The translations under genes and the position numbers were made by a program. A DNA stretch of 28,577 nucleotides from Halobacteriales archaeon SW_10_68_16 (lineage in GTDB: Archaea; Halobacteriota; Halobacteria; Halobacteriales; Haloarculaceae). The notes under the pieces are model-generated. The model ran no database searches. It worked only from the letters and a program-made list of their open reading frames with translations, and had not been told where the DNA came from. Positions 1 through 7,471 of this stretch are shown piece after piece (within the stretch, counting starts at the first letter, position 1; each line of letters begins with the position of its first letter). The DNA lies in assembly GCA_003023485.1 (NCBI GenBank), contig PXSG01000103.1:1-28577 (forward strand), written 5' to 3'.

Positions 1-574
1 GTTCATCCTCACGAAGTTCGACAAGTTCATGAACTGGGTCCGGGGCTCGTCGATGTTCATGCTGCAGTTCGGCATCGCCTGCTGCAGCATCGAGATGATC
101 CACACCTACGCCATCAAGCACGACCTGGACCGCTTCGGCGCGGGGGTGCCGCGTGCGTCGCCCCGACAGGCGGACGTCATCATCGTCCCGGGGACCATCG
201 TCTCGAAGTTCGCCCCCCGGATGAAGCGGGTGTATGACCAGATGCCCGAACCCAAGTTCGTCGTCGGCATGGGCTCGTGTACCATTTCCGGCGGCCCGTT
301 CCAGGAGGGGTACAACGTGATCAAGGGCGCCGAGGAGGTCATCCCCGTCGACATTCACGTCCCCGGATGTCCGCCCCGTCCCGAGGCGCTCATCTACGGC
401 ATCGCCAAACTCCAGGAGCGCATCGCGACCGGCGAGTCCTCGCCGGTGACGGTCAAGCCCTACGAACTCGAACAGTTCGGCGACCTCGAACGGGACGAAC
501 TCGTCCAGCAACTCGCCGAGGAGATCGACGAGGACGACCTCGTCATGCGCTACGACTGGGCTGATTCGCCATGA
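1..574 (+). CDS. nuoB: NADH-quinone oxidoreductase subunit B (complex I, NuoB), 5' end cut by the window
   Basis: This is the NuoB/PSST-type subunit of respiratory complex I, which carries the terminal N2 [4Fe-4S] cluster that passes electrons to quinone at the cytoplasmic face of the membrane. The frame is open from base 2, so the true start lies upstream of the window; the internal ATG at 29 is not the start. Counting from that ATG, the cluster ligands are a Cys pair at 18-19 in GIACCSIEM, Cys84 in GSCTISGG and Cys114 in VPGCPPRPEAL. All four are present. The C-terminal tail is acidic, as expected in a haloarchaeon. The stop at 572-574 is 13 bases before the nuoCD start, with GGAGGC between them, so the two genes are co-transcribed. 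Identification is firm; only the N-terminus is missing. Confidence 0.96.
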   Translation, partial: FILTKFDKFMNWVRGSSMFMLQFGIACCSIEMIHTYAIKHDLDRFGAGVPRASPRQADVIIVPGTIVSKFAPRMKRVYDQMPEPKFVVGMGSCTISGGPFQEGYNVIKGAEEVIPVDIHVPGCPPRPEALIYGIAKLQERIATGESSPVTVKPYELEQFGDLERDELVQQLAEEIDEDDLVMRYDWADSP

Positions 575-587
575 CCGGAGGCACGAC

Positions 588-2273
588 ATGAGCCTGGAAG
601 AACCCCGCCCGCCCTCGGAGACCGACGTCGGCGTCACGGATGAGGGCGATCTCGATTACGACGCACTCGCCGACCTCCTGGGCGAACACGTGGTGAGCCG
701 CGAACAGCACCTCAATGCCGAAGGGTTCGTCATCCGCCCCGACGAGGTCGAAGCCGTCCTCTCGACGCTCAAAGAGGAGGCCGGCTTCGACCACTGTTCC
801 TGCGTGACCGCCCAGGAGTACCAGGACCGCTACGAGTCCATCTACCACCTCAAGAAGTACGACGACCCGACCCAGGAACTCTCGGTCGTCGTGCCCACCG
901 CCCGCGACGACCCGGTCAGTCGGAGCGGCGCGGACGTCTTCGATACGGCCATCTGGCACGAACGCGAGGCCTACGACCTCGTGGGTATCGAGTACGAAGA
1001 CAACCCCGACCTGCGCCGGATTCTCCTGCCCGAGACCTGGCAGGGCCACCCCCTCTCGCTGGATTACAACCAGGACCAGCCACAGGTCGTCCCGCTGCGC
1101 GAGCACGCCAACCCCGTAGAGAAGCGCACGCAGGTGCCCGAAGACCCCGACACGATGTTCGTCAACATCGGGCCCCACCACCCCGCGACCCACGGCGTGC
1201 TCCACGTCAAGACGACGCTGGACGGCGAGCAGATCGCCGACGTCGACCCCGATATCGGCTATCTGCACCGCTGCGAGGAGCAGATGTGCCAGCAGGGCAC
1301 CTACCGCCACCAGATCATGCCCTACCCCGACCGGTGGGACTACATCTCGGCGGGCCTCCTCAACGAGTGGGCCTACGCCCGCGCCGCCGAGGATCTGGCC
1401 GACATCGATGTCCCGGAGTACGCCCAGGTCATCCGGACGATGTCCGCGGAATTTTCCCGGATCGCGGCCCACCTGCTCGCGGTCGCGACGTTCGCGCTGG
1501 ACATCTATGGCGATTTCACCGCCATCTTCATGTACGGCATCCGCGACCGGGAGGTCATCCAGAACATCCTCGAAGACCTGACCGGCCAGCGCCTGATGTT
1601 CAACTACTTCCGGCTGGGCGGGGTGGCCTGGGACCTGCCCGAACCCCGCGAGGACTTTTTCGAGAAGATTCGGGACTTCTTAGAGGAGTGGCCCGAACGC
1701 TTAGAGGAGTACCACAACCTCCTGACCTCGAACGAGTTGTTCCAGCTCCGTGTGGTCGACACCGGCGTCCTCCCGCCCGAGGAGGCCAGAAGTTACGGCG
1801 CGACCGGGCCGGTCGCCCGCGGGTCGGGCATCGACTACGACCTCCGGCGGGACGACCCCTACGGCTACTACGACGAACTCGAGTGGGACGTCATCACCGA
1901 CGACGGCTGTGACAACTTCTCGCGGGCGCTCGTGCGCCTCAAGGAGATGGAACAGTCCGCGCGCATCATCGAGCAGTGTGTCGACCTGCTGGAGGACTGG
2001 CCCGAGGACGACCGCGAGATCCAGTCGAACGTCCCCCGGACGCTGCGCCCCGAGGCCGACAAGGAGATCTACCGGGCCGTCGAGGGCGCCAAGGGCGAGT
2101 TGGGCATCTACATCCGCTCGGACGGCACCGACAAGCCCGCCCGCTTCAAGATCCGCAGCCCCTGCTTCTGTAACCTCCAGACGCTGCCGGTGATGGCCGA
2201 GGGCGAGTACGTCCCGGACATGATCGCCGCGCTGGGCAGCCTGGACATCGTGCTCGGGGAGGTCGATCGGTGA
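588..2273 (+). CDS. nuoCD: Fused NADH-quinone oxidoreductase subunits C and D (NuoCD)
   Basis: This 561-residue protein fuses the 30-kDa (NuoC) and 49-kDa (NuoD) subunits of the complex I hydrophilic arm. The NuoC domain covers about residues 25-165 and includes the WHEREAYDLVGIEY signature (about 123-136) followed by RRILLPETWQGHPLSLDY. NuoD begins near residue 188 with FVNIGPHHPATHGVLH, part of the quinone-binding region beside the N2 cluster, and ends with the typical DIVLGEVDR. The ATG at 588 follows GGAGGC at 577-582 at a normal spacing. The stop overlaps the nuoH start (TGATG), indicating translational coupling. A C-D fusion is a known arrangement in haloarchaea. The gene appears complete. 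Confidence 0.96.
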   Translation: MSLEEPRPPSETDVGVTDEGDLDYDALADLLGEHVVSREQHLNAEGFVIRPDEVEAVLSTLKEEAGFDHCSCVTAQEYQDRYESIYHLKKYDDPTQELSVVVPTARDDPVSRSGADVFDTAIWHEREAYDLVGIEYEDNPDLRRILLPETWQGHPLSLDYNQDQPQVVPLREHANPVEKRTQVPEDPDTMFVNIGPHHPATHGVLHVKTTLDGEQIADVDPDIGYLHRCEEQMCQQGTYRHQIMPYPDRWDYISAGLLNEWAYARAAEDLADIDVPEYAQVIRTMSAEFSRIAAHLLAVATFALDIYGDFTAIFMYGIRDREVIQNILEDLTGQRLMFNYFRLGGVAWDLPEPREDFFEKIRDFLEEWPERLEEYHNLLTSNELFQLRVVDTGVLPPEEARSYGATGPVARGSGIDYDLRRDDPYGYYDELEWDVITDDGCDNFSRALVRLKEMEQSARIIEQCVDLLEDWPEDDREIQSNVPRTLRPEADKEIYRAVEGAKGELGIYIRSDGTDKPARFKIRSPCFCNLQTLPVMAEGEYVPDMIAALGSLDIVLGEVDR

Positions 2274-3322
2274 TGACGCTGCCCGAGACCATCGCCGGCG
2301 TGCTCCCGGTCGGCGGCGTCCTCGGCGAGGTCGTGGCCTCGGTCATCGCGGCCGCCATCATCGGGACCCTCATGCTCACCAACACGGCCGTCGCCGGGCC
2401 GTGGGCCAAGCGCAAGATCACCGCGGCGTTCACCGACCGCATCGCCGTCAACCGCGTGGGGCCCTTTGGCCTGCTGATCATCGTCGCCGACGCCGTCCGC
2501 CTGCTCTCGAAGGAACTCATCGTCCCCGAGGGCGTCGACCGGCCGGCCTGGGACCTGGCGCCGATGATACTGGCCTCCTCGGCGCTTTTGGGTTTTGCGG
2601 TCATCCCGATGGGGTCGATCTTCGGGGTCAATATGCAGCTGGCAGACCCCGAAATCGGCCTTGCGTTCGTCTTCGCCATCGCGTCGGTCGCGTCGCTGGC
2701 GCTCGTAATGGCGGGCTACGCGTCGAACAACAAGTACTCCTTCCTCGGTGGGTTGCGCGCGGTCGCACAGAACCTCGCCTACGAGATCCCGCTCGTGCTG
2801 ACGGGGCTGTCGGTCGTCATCTTCACCGGGACCCTCAAGATGAGCGAGATCGTCGCCGCCCAGCAGGAGACGCTGGTCGCGCTCGGGCCCGTCGCCGTCC
2901 CCTCGTGGTTCGCGTTCGTCAACCCCTTCGCGTTCGTGCTGTTCCTGATCGCGAACCTCGCGGAGGTCGGCCGGAACCCCTTCGACATCCCCGAAGCACC
3001 GACGGAGATCGTCGCCGGCTACCAGACCGAGTACTCCTCGGTGTACTTCGTGCTCGTCTACCTCGGGGAGTTCGTCCACATCTTCCTCGGGGGCGCGATC
3101 ATCGCGACCATCTTCCTTGGCGGCCCCGCCGGGCCCGTCCTGCCCGGATTCATCTGGTTCCTGATCAAGATCTGGGCCGTCTTCCTGTTCACGCAGTGGT
3201 GCCGGTCGGCGGTGCCCCGCGTGCGCATCGACCAACTGATCGAGATCGGCTGGAAGGGCATGCTCGTGCTCGCCTTCGCCAACCTGATCCTGACGGCCGT
3301 CATCGTCGGGGTGATCGCCTGA
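2273..3322 (+). CDS. nuoH: NADH-quinone oxidoreductase subunit H (NuoH)
   Basis: This is the NuoH/ND1 membrane subunit, which forms much of the quinone chamber where the peripheral arm meets the membrane arm. About 349 residues give eight or so hydrophobic segments. The diagnostic loop is present near residues 226-245: EVGRNPFDIPEAPTEIVAGY followed by QTEYSS. An ATG at 2273 overlaps the nuoCD stop as TGATG; a GTG at 2270 directly before it is an alternative start that adds one residue. The stop at 3320-3322 is 52 bases before nuoI. Length and motifs match a complete, functional family member. Confidence 0.96.
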   Translation: MTLPETIAGVLPVGGVLGEVVASVIAAAIIGTLMLTNTAVAGPWAKRKITAAFTDRIAVNRVGPFGLLIIVADAVRLLSKELIVPEGVDRPAWDLAPMILASSALLGFAVIPMGSIFGVNMQLADPEIGLAFVFAIASVASLALVMAGYASNNKYSFLGGLRAVAQNLAYEIPLVLTGLSVVIFTGTLKMSEIVAAQQETLVALGPVAVPSWFAFVNPFAFVLFLIANLAEVGRNPFDIPEAPTEIVAGYQTEYSSVYFVLVYLGEFVHIFLGGAIIATIFLGGPAGPVLPGFIWFLIKIWAVFLFTQWCRSAVPRVRIDQLIEIGWKGMLVLAFANLILTAVIVGVIA

Positions 3323-3360
3323 TGGCCCCGGCACTCGCCGCTCGGACTCGCGACACACCC

Positions 3361-3368
3361 GGAGGTGA
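3361..3368 (+). promoter_or_regulatory. Strong Shine-Dalgarno site of nuoI
   Basis: GGAGGTGA lies six bases before the nuoI ATG at 3375 and matches the CCUCC-containing 3' end of archaeal 16S rRNA. It fixes the nuoI start and fits an internal gene of a polycistronic message, unlike the leaderless starts seen elsewhere in the window. Confidence 0.75.
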
Positions 3369-3374
3369 CCACCG

Positions 3375-3836
3375 ATGCTAGGCGTCCTCAAGTCGATGGC
3401 AACGACGATGAAACACGCGCTGGACGGCTCGACCTTTACCGTCGAGTACCCCGAGGAGTCCCCGGAGGTCTCGCCGCGGTTCCGGGGTGTCCACAAGTTC
3501 AGCCAGGAGCGGTGCATCTGGTGTCGCCAGTGCGAGAAGGTCTGTCCCAACGACACCATCCAGATCGTCACCGACGACCAGCGCAACGGCGAGCAGTACA
3601 ACCTCCACATCGGGCAGTGTATCTACTGTCGGCTCTGTGAGGAGGTCTGTCCCGTCGACGCCATCATCCTGACCCAGAACTTCGAGTTCGTCGCCGACAC
3701 CAAAGACGAGTTCGCCTACAACATGGAGGAACTCAAGAACGTCCCCTGGTACAAGGACATCGACCCGCTGGAATCGCGGGAACCCGACCGCGGTGCCTGG
3801 ATCGGCGAGGGCGAGGGCGAAGTCGACTACCAGTAG
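3375..3836 (+). CDS. nuoI: NADH-quinone oxidoreductase subunit I (NuoI), 2x[4Fe-4S] ferredoxin-like
   Basis: This 153-residue subunit carries the N6a and N6b [4Fe-4S] clusters that relay electrons toward NuoB. Two complete CxxCxxCxxxCP motifs are visible, with Cys47/50/53/57 and Cys82/85/88/92. The acidic C-terminal extension is typical of halophiles. The gene is complete and has a strong Shine-Dalgarno site. In other haloarchaea that I know, nuoI is followed by nuoJ, K, L, M and N. Here the base composition changes directly after the stop and none of these genes follows, so the operon looks truncated at this point. Confidence 0.96.
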   Translation: MLGVLKSMATTMKHALDGSTFTVEYPEESPEVSPRFRGVHKFSQERCIWCRQCEKVCPNDTIQIVTDDQRNGEQYNLHIGQCIYCRLCEEVCPVDAIILTQNFEFVADTKDEFAYNMEELKNVPWYKDIDPLESREPDRGAWIGEGEGEVDYQ

Positions 3837-4002
3837 GCTGTTTTGGGAAGGGCGTACCCGCGTTCGTGCTATTTGTGAGATAAGTATAGGTCAAGTGAGA
3901 TAGTTAGAGGTTACCGTGCAACAGACAGAGTGTGGATTCAGCAGTTGGCCACGTTGGGTTCGCACTGATCTCGATGAGTTCTCCGGTCAGTAAGCGTGCT
4001 TA
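3837..4002. other. AT-richer gap after nuoI
   Basis: These 166 bases lie between the nuoI stop and the end of the opposing lipoprotein gene. A short T tract just after nuoI (TGTTTTGGG, from about 3839) could act as a weak terminator. The rest has a lower GC content than the nuo genes. It contains only a tiny GTG-started frame (3916-3993, 25 codons) that I do not believe. I see no transposase, tRNA or clear terminal inverted repeat marking the break in the operon. Confidence 0.5.
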
Positions 4003-4751
4003 TTAATCACTTTTGATAGTCACATCATATTTTCGGGTTCCTTCAGCGTGGACGAATTTTATACTCTCCTCAGTCGGTTCTTGGTACGTTAGCAGCACCG
4101 ATTTCGTCCGGGTTTCACCAACTTGGACGGGAATGTTAATCTTGTGTGGGAGGCCGGGTTGCTGAATGACTGCGAGAAACACCCCGTCGCGGCCGCCTTC
4201 GTTCGCAACCTTGATAGTGATTGTGAGATCTTCAACAATTGAGGTGGCGTCCGGCACGGTGACCGACTGAAGTTCGACTCGCCTCGACGCAGGGCACCAG
4301 TGTCGGCATCGACGTTCGGCACGTCGAAGACCAGCCATCCCGACCGATTGTCGGCCGTGTATGCCTGATTAATGTTGGTTTGAGATCCTGGTACAGCGAG
4401 ACCCGAACCACCTCTGATTCGCCCACCCACAGACGATCGGGGTGAAAACTGTCGGTCTCCCACAACGAGTTCGTAGGCGTCCAGTGGTCGCTCTGAGTCG
4501 TCGTCAGGGGGCCGTACGAACGCGAATTGGGCTCTCTCTGGCGCTTCGACGGTCATGCTGTCGGTCGCCACTGCATACCGGAGCGCTGACCGGATGATGA
4601 CATCTGACGTGGATATAGGCGTTGATGAGGCGGAAGGCGTGGGTGAGGAGTCGGTATTTGCTGTCTGTGTCGCCGATTCTGGTGCATTTCCGATACTGAT
4701 ACAGCCAGTGCCAAGTATCGCAATCCCCAAAATCAAATGTCTACGATACAT
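4003..4751 (-). pseudogene. Secreted lipoprotein of unknown function, frameshifted
   Basis: The N-terminus, read from the ATG at 4751, has Arg-Arg, a short hydrophobic stretch and the lipobox LGTGC. A Ser/Thr/Pro-rich linker (TQTANTDSSPTPSAS) then leads into a beta-type extracellular domain with FAFVRPPDD and YELVVGDRQFSP. Near 4278-4300 the coding frame changes: the first frame runs to DADTGALRRGE, and the second continues from VELQSVTVPDA through ITIKVANEGGRDG to YDVTIKSD at 4003. The span is 749 bases, which is two more than a multiple of three and fits a one-base loss. The second half resembles the CARDB/Ig-like domains of haloarchaeal lipoproteins. The GC content is lower than in the neighbours, suggesting a different history. 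A GTG at 4763 is another possible start. The function is not recognised. Confidence 0.7.
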
Positions 4752-4772
4752 GATTTTATTCACATATGTGGC

Positions 4773-4783
4773 GATAATATTTG
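4773..4783 (-). promoter_or_regulatory. TATA-like box of the frameshifted lipoprotein gene
   Basis: On the minus strand the AAATATTATC element is centred about 27 bases before the ATG at 4751. This fits a leaderless transcript and favours that ATG over the GTG at 4763. Confidence 0.5.
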
Positions 4784-4900
4784 TTATGGAAACTGCCTGT
4801 ATCGAACGATTCTCTTCATCCGCTATTTGGGCAGATTGTCGTGCAAGACTCGCACGTTCTATTCAGCAGGGTCCATTTTGGCAGATTGCAGACACACGAG

Positions 4901-5758
4901 TCACGCGACCACCAGCCACCCGGCAAAGACCGCGAGGCCACCCAGGAGCGTGCTGGCGACGGCGTGGACGCGCAGGCGGTCGAGCAGGTCGTGGGAGCGC
5001 TCCGAGAGTGAACACACCTCGTCGACCTCGCCGCCGACCTCGCAGGAGGGCAGGAAATCCATCGCGACGTGCAGGAACACGCCCGCGGCGAACCCGAAGA
5101 TGGCGGCACTGACCGCCGGGATCGCGGGCACCGGCAACAGCGCGGCAGGGATGGCGGTGACGCCGACCGCCGCGGCGGGCAACAACAGCGCTGAGACGGG
5201 CCGGTCGGATTCGGCCAGGCGGTGGGCAGCCGCGTAGCCCGCCGGGCCCTTGTGGGAGACGATCGCCAGCCCGAGCAGGAGACTCAGCGCCGGCATCGAC
5301 GTGTAGACGAGGCCGATGATGAGCCCCGCCGAGAGGGCGTGGGCGGTGATCTGGGCCGCGGTCAGGTCCAGGCCCACCTCCACGTGCGCGAAACGGTGGC
5401 CCACGACGTGGGCGCCATACCCCACCAGCAGTCCGGCGGCGACGCCGAACCCTCCGACGCGGGGTTCCAGGCCGATGGCCTGCGGGAGCAGGAAGACGGC
5501 CGAACTCGTCACCATGGCGCCGCTGGCCAGGCCGTACCCCCAGACGAGGCGGACCGGGTACGACCCCGCAGCGACCTGTCCCAGCGCGGCCCCGCCGGCC
5601 ATCGCCGCGAAGGCCACCCACGAGATGACGAGGACCTTCCCCACTCCCTGGAGGGCCGCCAGTCCCGAGAGCACCACCAGCAACCCCGTTGCCAGGAGGC
5701 CGACCCGCGAGACGCCACGGACCGTCCGCCCGACTCCGGCGACTGCGTTACTCCCCAT
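4901..5758 (-). CDS. ZIP-family divalent metal transporter-like membrane protein
   Basis: This 285-residue protein has about eight hydrophobic segments. ZIP permeases move zinc, iron or manganese into the cytoplasm. The family pattern appears as helix 4 with H140-ALSAG, helix 5 with H169-KGPAG, and a later helix with GVFLHVAMDFLP (His230, Asp234). In classical ZIPs the first two sites read HNxPEG and HEIPEG; here the glutamates are replaced, so the metal site is atypical. A hydrophilic loop near residues 236-258 contains two Cys (SCEVGGEVDEVC). The ATG at 5758 has a TATA-like box about 27-32 bases upstream, supporting a leaderless start. Metal specificity cannot be read from the sequence. It is monocistronic as far as can be seen. 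Confidence 0.75.
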   Translation of the reverse strand: MGSNAVAGVGRTVRGVSRVGLLATGLLVVLSGLAALQGVGKVLVISWVAFAAMAGGAALGQVAAGSYPVRLVWGYGLASGAMVTSSAVFLLPQAIGLEPRVGGFGVAAGLLVGYGAHVVGHRFAHVEVGLDLTAAQITAHALSAGLIIGLVYTSMPALSLLLGLAIVSHKGPAGYAAAHRLAESDRPVSALLLPAAAVGVTAIPAALLPVPAIPAVSAAIFGFAAGVFLHVAMDFLPSCEVGGEVDEVCSLSERSHDLLDRLRVHAVASTLLGGLAVFAGWLVVA

Positions 5759-5783
5759 GGTGTTATTAACGAGTTGAGGGAAG

Positions 5784-5790
5784 TTAATAA
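5784..5790 (-). promoter_or_regulatory. TATA-like box of the ZIP transporter gene
   Basis: CTTATTAAC on the minus strand is 26-34 bases before the ATG at 5758, the spacing expected for a leaderless haloarchaeal transcript. Confidence 0.55.
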
Positions 5791-5800
5791 GACTGGCGGT

Positions 5801-5881
5801 TCAGCGGGTGGCCTCGCGCCAGTCCCGGCGGTCGAGGACGGCGCCATCGACGGTGTCGGGGTCGGCCCCGCCGCAAATGTA
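5801..5881 (-). pseudogene. Possible 3' remnant of an unidentified minus-strand gene
   Basis: One minus-strand frame ending at a TGA (5801-5803) has 24 of 26 codons with G or C in the third position. It reads as an acidic haloarchaeal C-terminus: YICGGADPDTVDGAVLDRRD then WREATR. Upstream in a neighbouring frame, at roughly 5880-5935, FPNEWGDPIRPLARAISNL also looks protein-like, as if one frameshift separates them. There is no start codon in a sensible place, and the frame runs into the crtI upstream region. I do not recognise the family. This could be the tail of a gene lost by rearrangement, or chance in GC-rich DNA. Confidence 0.3.
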
Positions 5882-5940
5882 GGTTGCTGATGGCCCTCGC
5901 GAGGGGGCGGATGGGGTCACCCCACTCGTTTGGAAACCGG

Positions 5941-5947
5941 CTTATGG
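5941..5947 (+). promoter_or_regulatory. Weak TATA-like box of crtI
   Basis: CTTATGG is 24-30 bases before the ATG at 5971. It supports leaderless transcription from that ATG rather than from the in-frame upstream ATG at 5944 or TTG at 5884. Confidence 0.4.
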
Positions 5948-5970
5948 CGTCGGACCCACAATCACAGGTG

Positions 5971-7455
5971 ATGACAGGACTCGCCGAGTCGACGGTAGCG
6001 GTCGTCGGTGGGGGCTTTGGCGGCCTCTCGGCCGCGTGCTATCTCGCCGACGCCGGGGCGGACGTGCGCGTTCTCGAGAAGAACGAACAACTCGGCGGTC
6101 GAGCGAGTCGGCTCCACGCCGAGGGGTTCCGGTTCGATATGGGTCCCTCCTGGTACCTGATGCCCGACGTCTTCGAGCGCTTCTTCGGGCACTTCGGCCG
6201 TGAACCCGAGGACTACTACGGCCTGGACCAGCTCGACCCCCACTACCGCATCTTCTTCAAGGACGGCGACCGCTGCGAGGCCCGTGGCGACCCCGCGTAC
6301 ATGCGCGACCTCTTCGAGTCCTACGAGGACGGTGCCGGCGCGGCCTTCGACGAGTACCTCGCCACGAGCGAGCGCCACTACGACACCGCGATGGAGCACT
6401 TCGTCTACGAGGACCGCTCGAAGCCACGGGACTTCCTGGACCCGTCGGTGATGCGGGCCGCGCCGGTGGGGCTGAAACTCCTGGGGTCGATGCAGGGCCA
6501 CGTCGAGGACTACTTCGAGCACCCGAAACTCCAGCAGATCATGCAGTACACCCTCGTCTTCCTCGGGGGTGCGCCGAACAACACGCCGGCGCTGTACAAC
6601 ATCATGAGCCACGTCGACTTCAACCTCGGCGTCTACTACCCCGAGGGCGGCATGGGCGGCGTCGTCGACGGCGTCTCCGACCTGGGTTCCGAACTGGGCG
6701 TCACCTCCGAGACCGGCCGGGAGGTCACCGAGATCACCCGCCGGCGCGATGGCTTCATCGTCGAGACGGCCGCGGAGACCTACGAACCGGACTACGTGGT
6801 GTGCAACGCCGACTACGCCCACGTCGAGCGGGACCTCCTCCCGGAACACGAGCGCCAGTACGGCGACGACTACTGGGACGAGCGCACGTATGCGCCCTCG
6901 GCGTTTCTCATCTACCTGGGCGTGGAGGGTGAGGTGGACCCGCTTTCCCACCACACGCTCGTGCTCCCGACCGACTGGGACGAGCACTTCGAGCAGATCT
7001 TCGAGGACCCGGCGTGGCCGGACGAACCCGCCTACTACGTCTGTGTCCCCTCCCGGACCGACGACTCCGTGGCACCCGATGGTCACAGCAACCTCTTCGT
7101 GCTGGTGCCCATCGCGCCGGGACTGCACGACGGCGATGAGGTCCGCGAGAGCTACAGGGACAAGATCCTCGCGGATCTCGCCGAGCACACCGGCGTCGAC
7201 GTCCGGGACCGGATCGTCGTCGAGGAGCAGTTCAGCGTCTCCGATTTCGGCGAGCGGTACAACGCCACCGAGGGGACGGCGCTGGGACTGGCCCACACCC
7301 TCCGGCAGACGTCGCTGTTGCGCCCCTCGAACCGCTCCTCGGCAGTCGACGGGCTCTACTTCACCGGCGCCTTCACGACGCCGGGCATCGGCGTCCCGAT
7401 GTGTCTCATCAGCGGCGAACACGCCGCGAACGCGCTCATCGAGGAACAGGGATGA
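5971..7455 (+). CDS. crtI: Phytoene desaturase (carotenoid biosynthesis)
   Basis: CrtI is a flavoprotein that desaturates phytoene stepwise to lycopene on the way to bacterioruberin. From the ATG at 5971 it is 494 residues, a normal length. The FAD-binding Rossmann motif VVGGGFGGLSAACYLADAGA is near residues 11-30, followed by the second nucleotide-binding segment LEKNEQLGGRAS. The family C-terminal signature GLYFTGAFTTPGIGVPMCLI then SGEHAANALI is present. The start was chosen because the Rossmann fold begins ten residues later and a TATA-like box sits at the right distance. The stop is 16 bases before lyeJ, so the two genes probably form one transcript. The frame is intact, unlike several genes elsewhere in this window. 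Confidence 0.93.
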   Translation: MTGLAESTVAVVGGGFGGLSAACYLADAGADVRVLEKNEQLGGRASRLHAEGFRFDMGPSWYLMPDVFERFFGHFGREPEDYYGLDQLDPHYRIFFKDGDRCEARGDPAYMRDLFESYEDGAGAAFDEYLATSERHYDTAMEHFVYEDRSKPRDFLDPSVMRAAPVGLKLLGSMQGHVEDYFEHPKLQQIMQYTLVFLGGAPNNTPALYNIMSHVDFNLGVYYPEGGMGGVVDGVSDLGSELGVTSETGREVTEITRRRDGFIVETAAETYEPDYVVCNADYAHVERDLLPEHERQYGDDYWDERTYAPSAFLIYLGVEGEVDPLSHHTLVLPTDWDEHFEQIFEDPAWPDEPAYYVCVPSRTDDSVAPDGHSNLFVLVPIAPGLHDGDEVRESYRDKILADLAEHTGVDVRDRIVVEEQFSVSDFGERYNATEGTALGLAHTLRQTSLLRPSNRSSAVDGLYFTGAFTTPGIGVPMCLISGEHAANALIEEQG

Positions 7456-7471
7456 AGACCTGCGAGGCCGA

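Noticed and set aside
3322..3381. A 19-codon frame starting at an ATG that overlaps the nuoH stop (TGATG) and runs into nuoI.
   Set aside because: It is very short, has no recognisable content and overlaps the nuoI Shine-Dalgarno site; more likely a chance frame, or at most a coupling leader.
2108..3610. Long antisense frame opposite nuoH and nuoI, and similar long antisense frames opposite crtI, srp54, sppA and others.
   Set aside because: High GC content removes stop codons from antisense frames; the products are low-complexity and the sense genes are secure.
3916..3993. A GTG-started 25-codon frame after nuoI.
   Set aside because: Too short, no Shine-Dalgarno site and no codon bias.
4810..4900. 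Small inverted repeat CGTGC/GCACG and odd sequence that might be an insertion-sequence scar.
   Set aside because: Arms are only five bases, there is no transposase and no target duplication.
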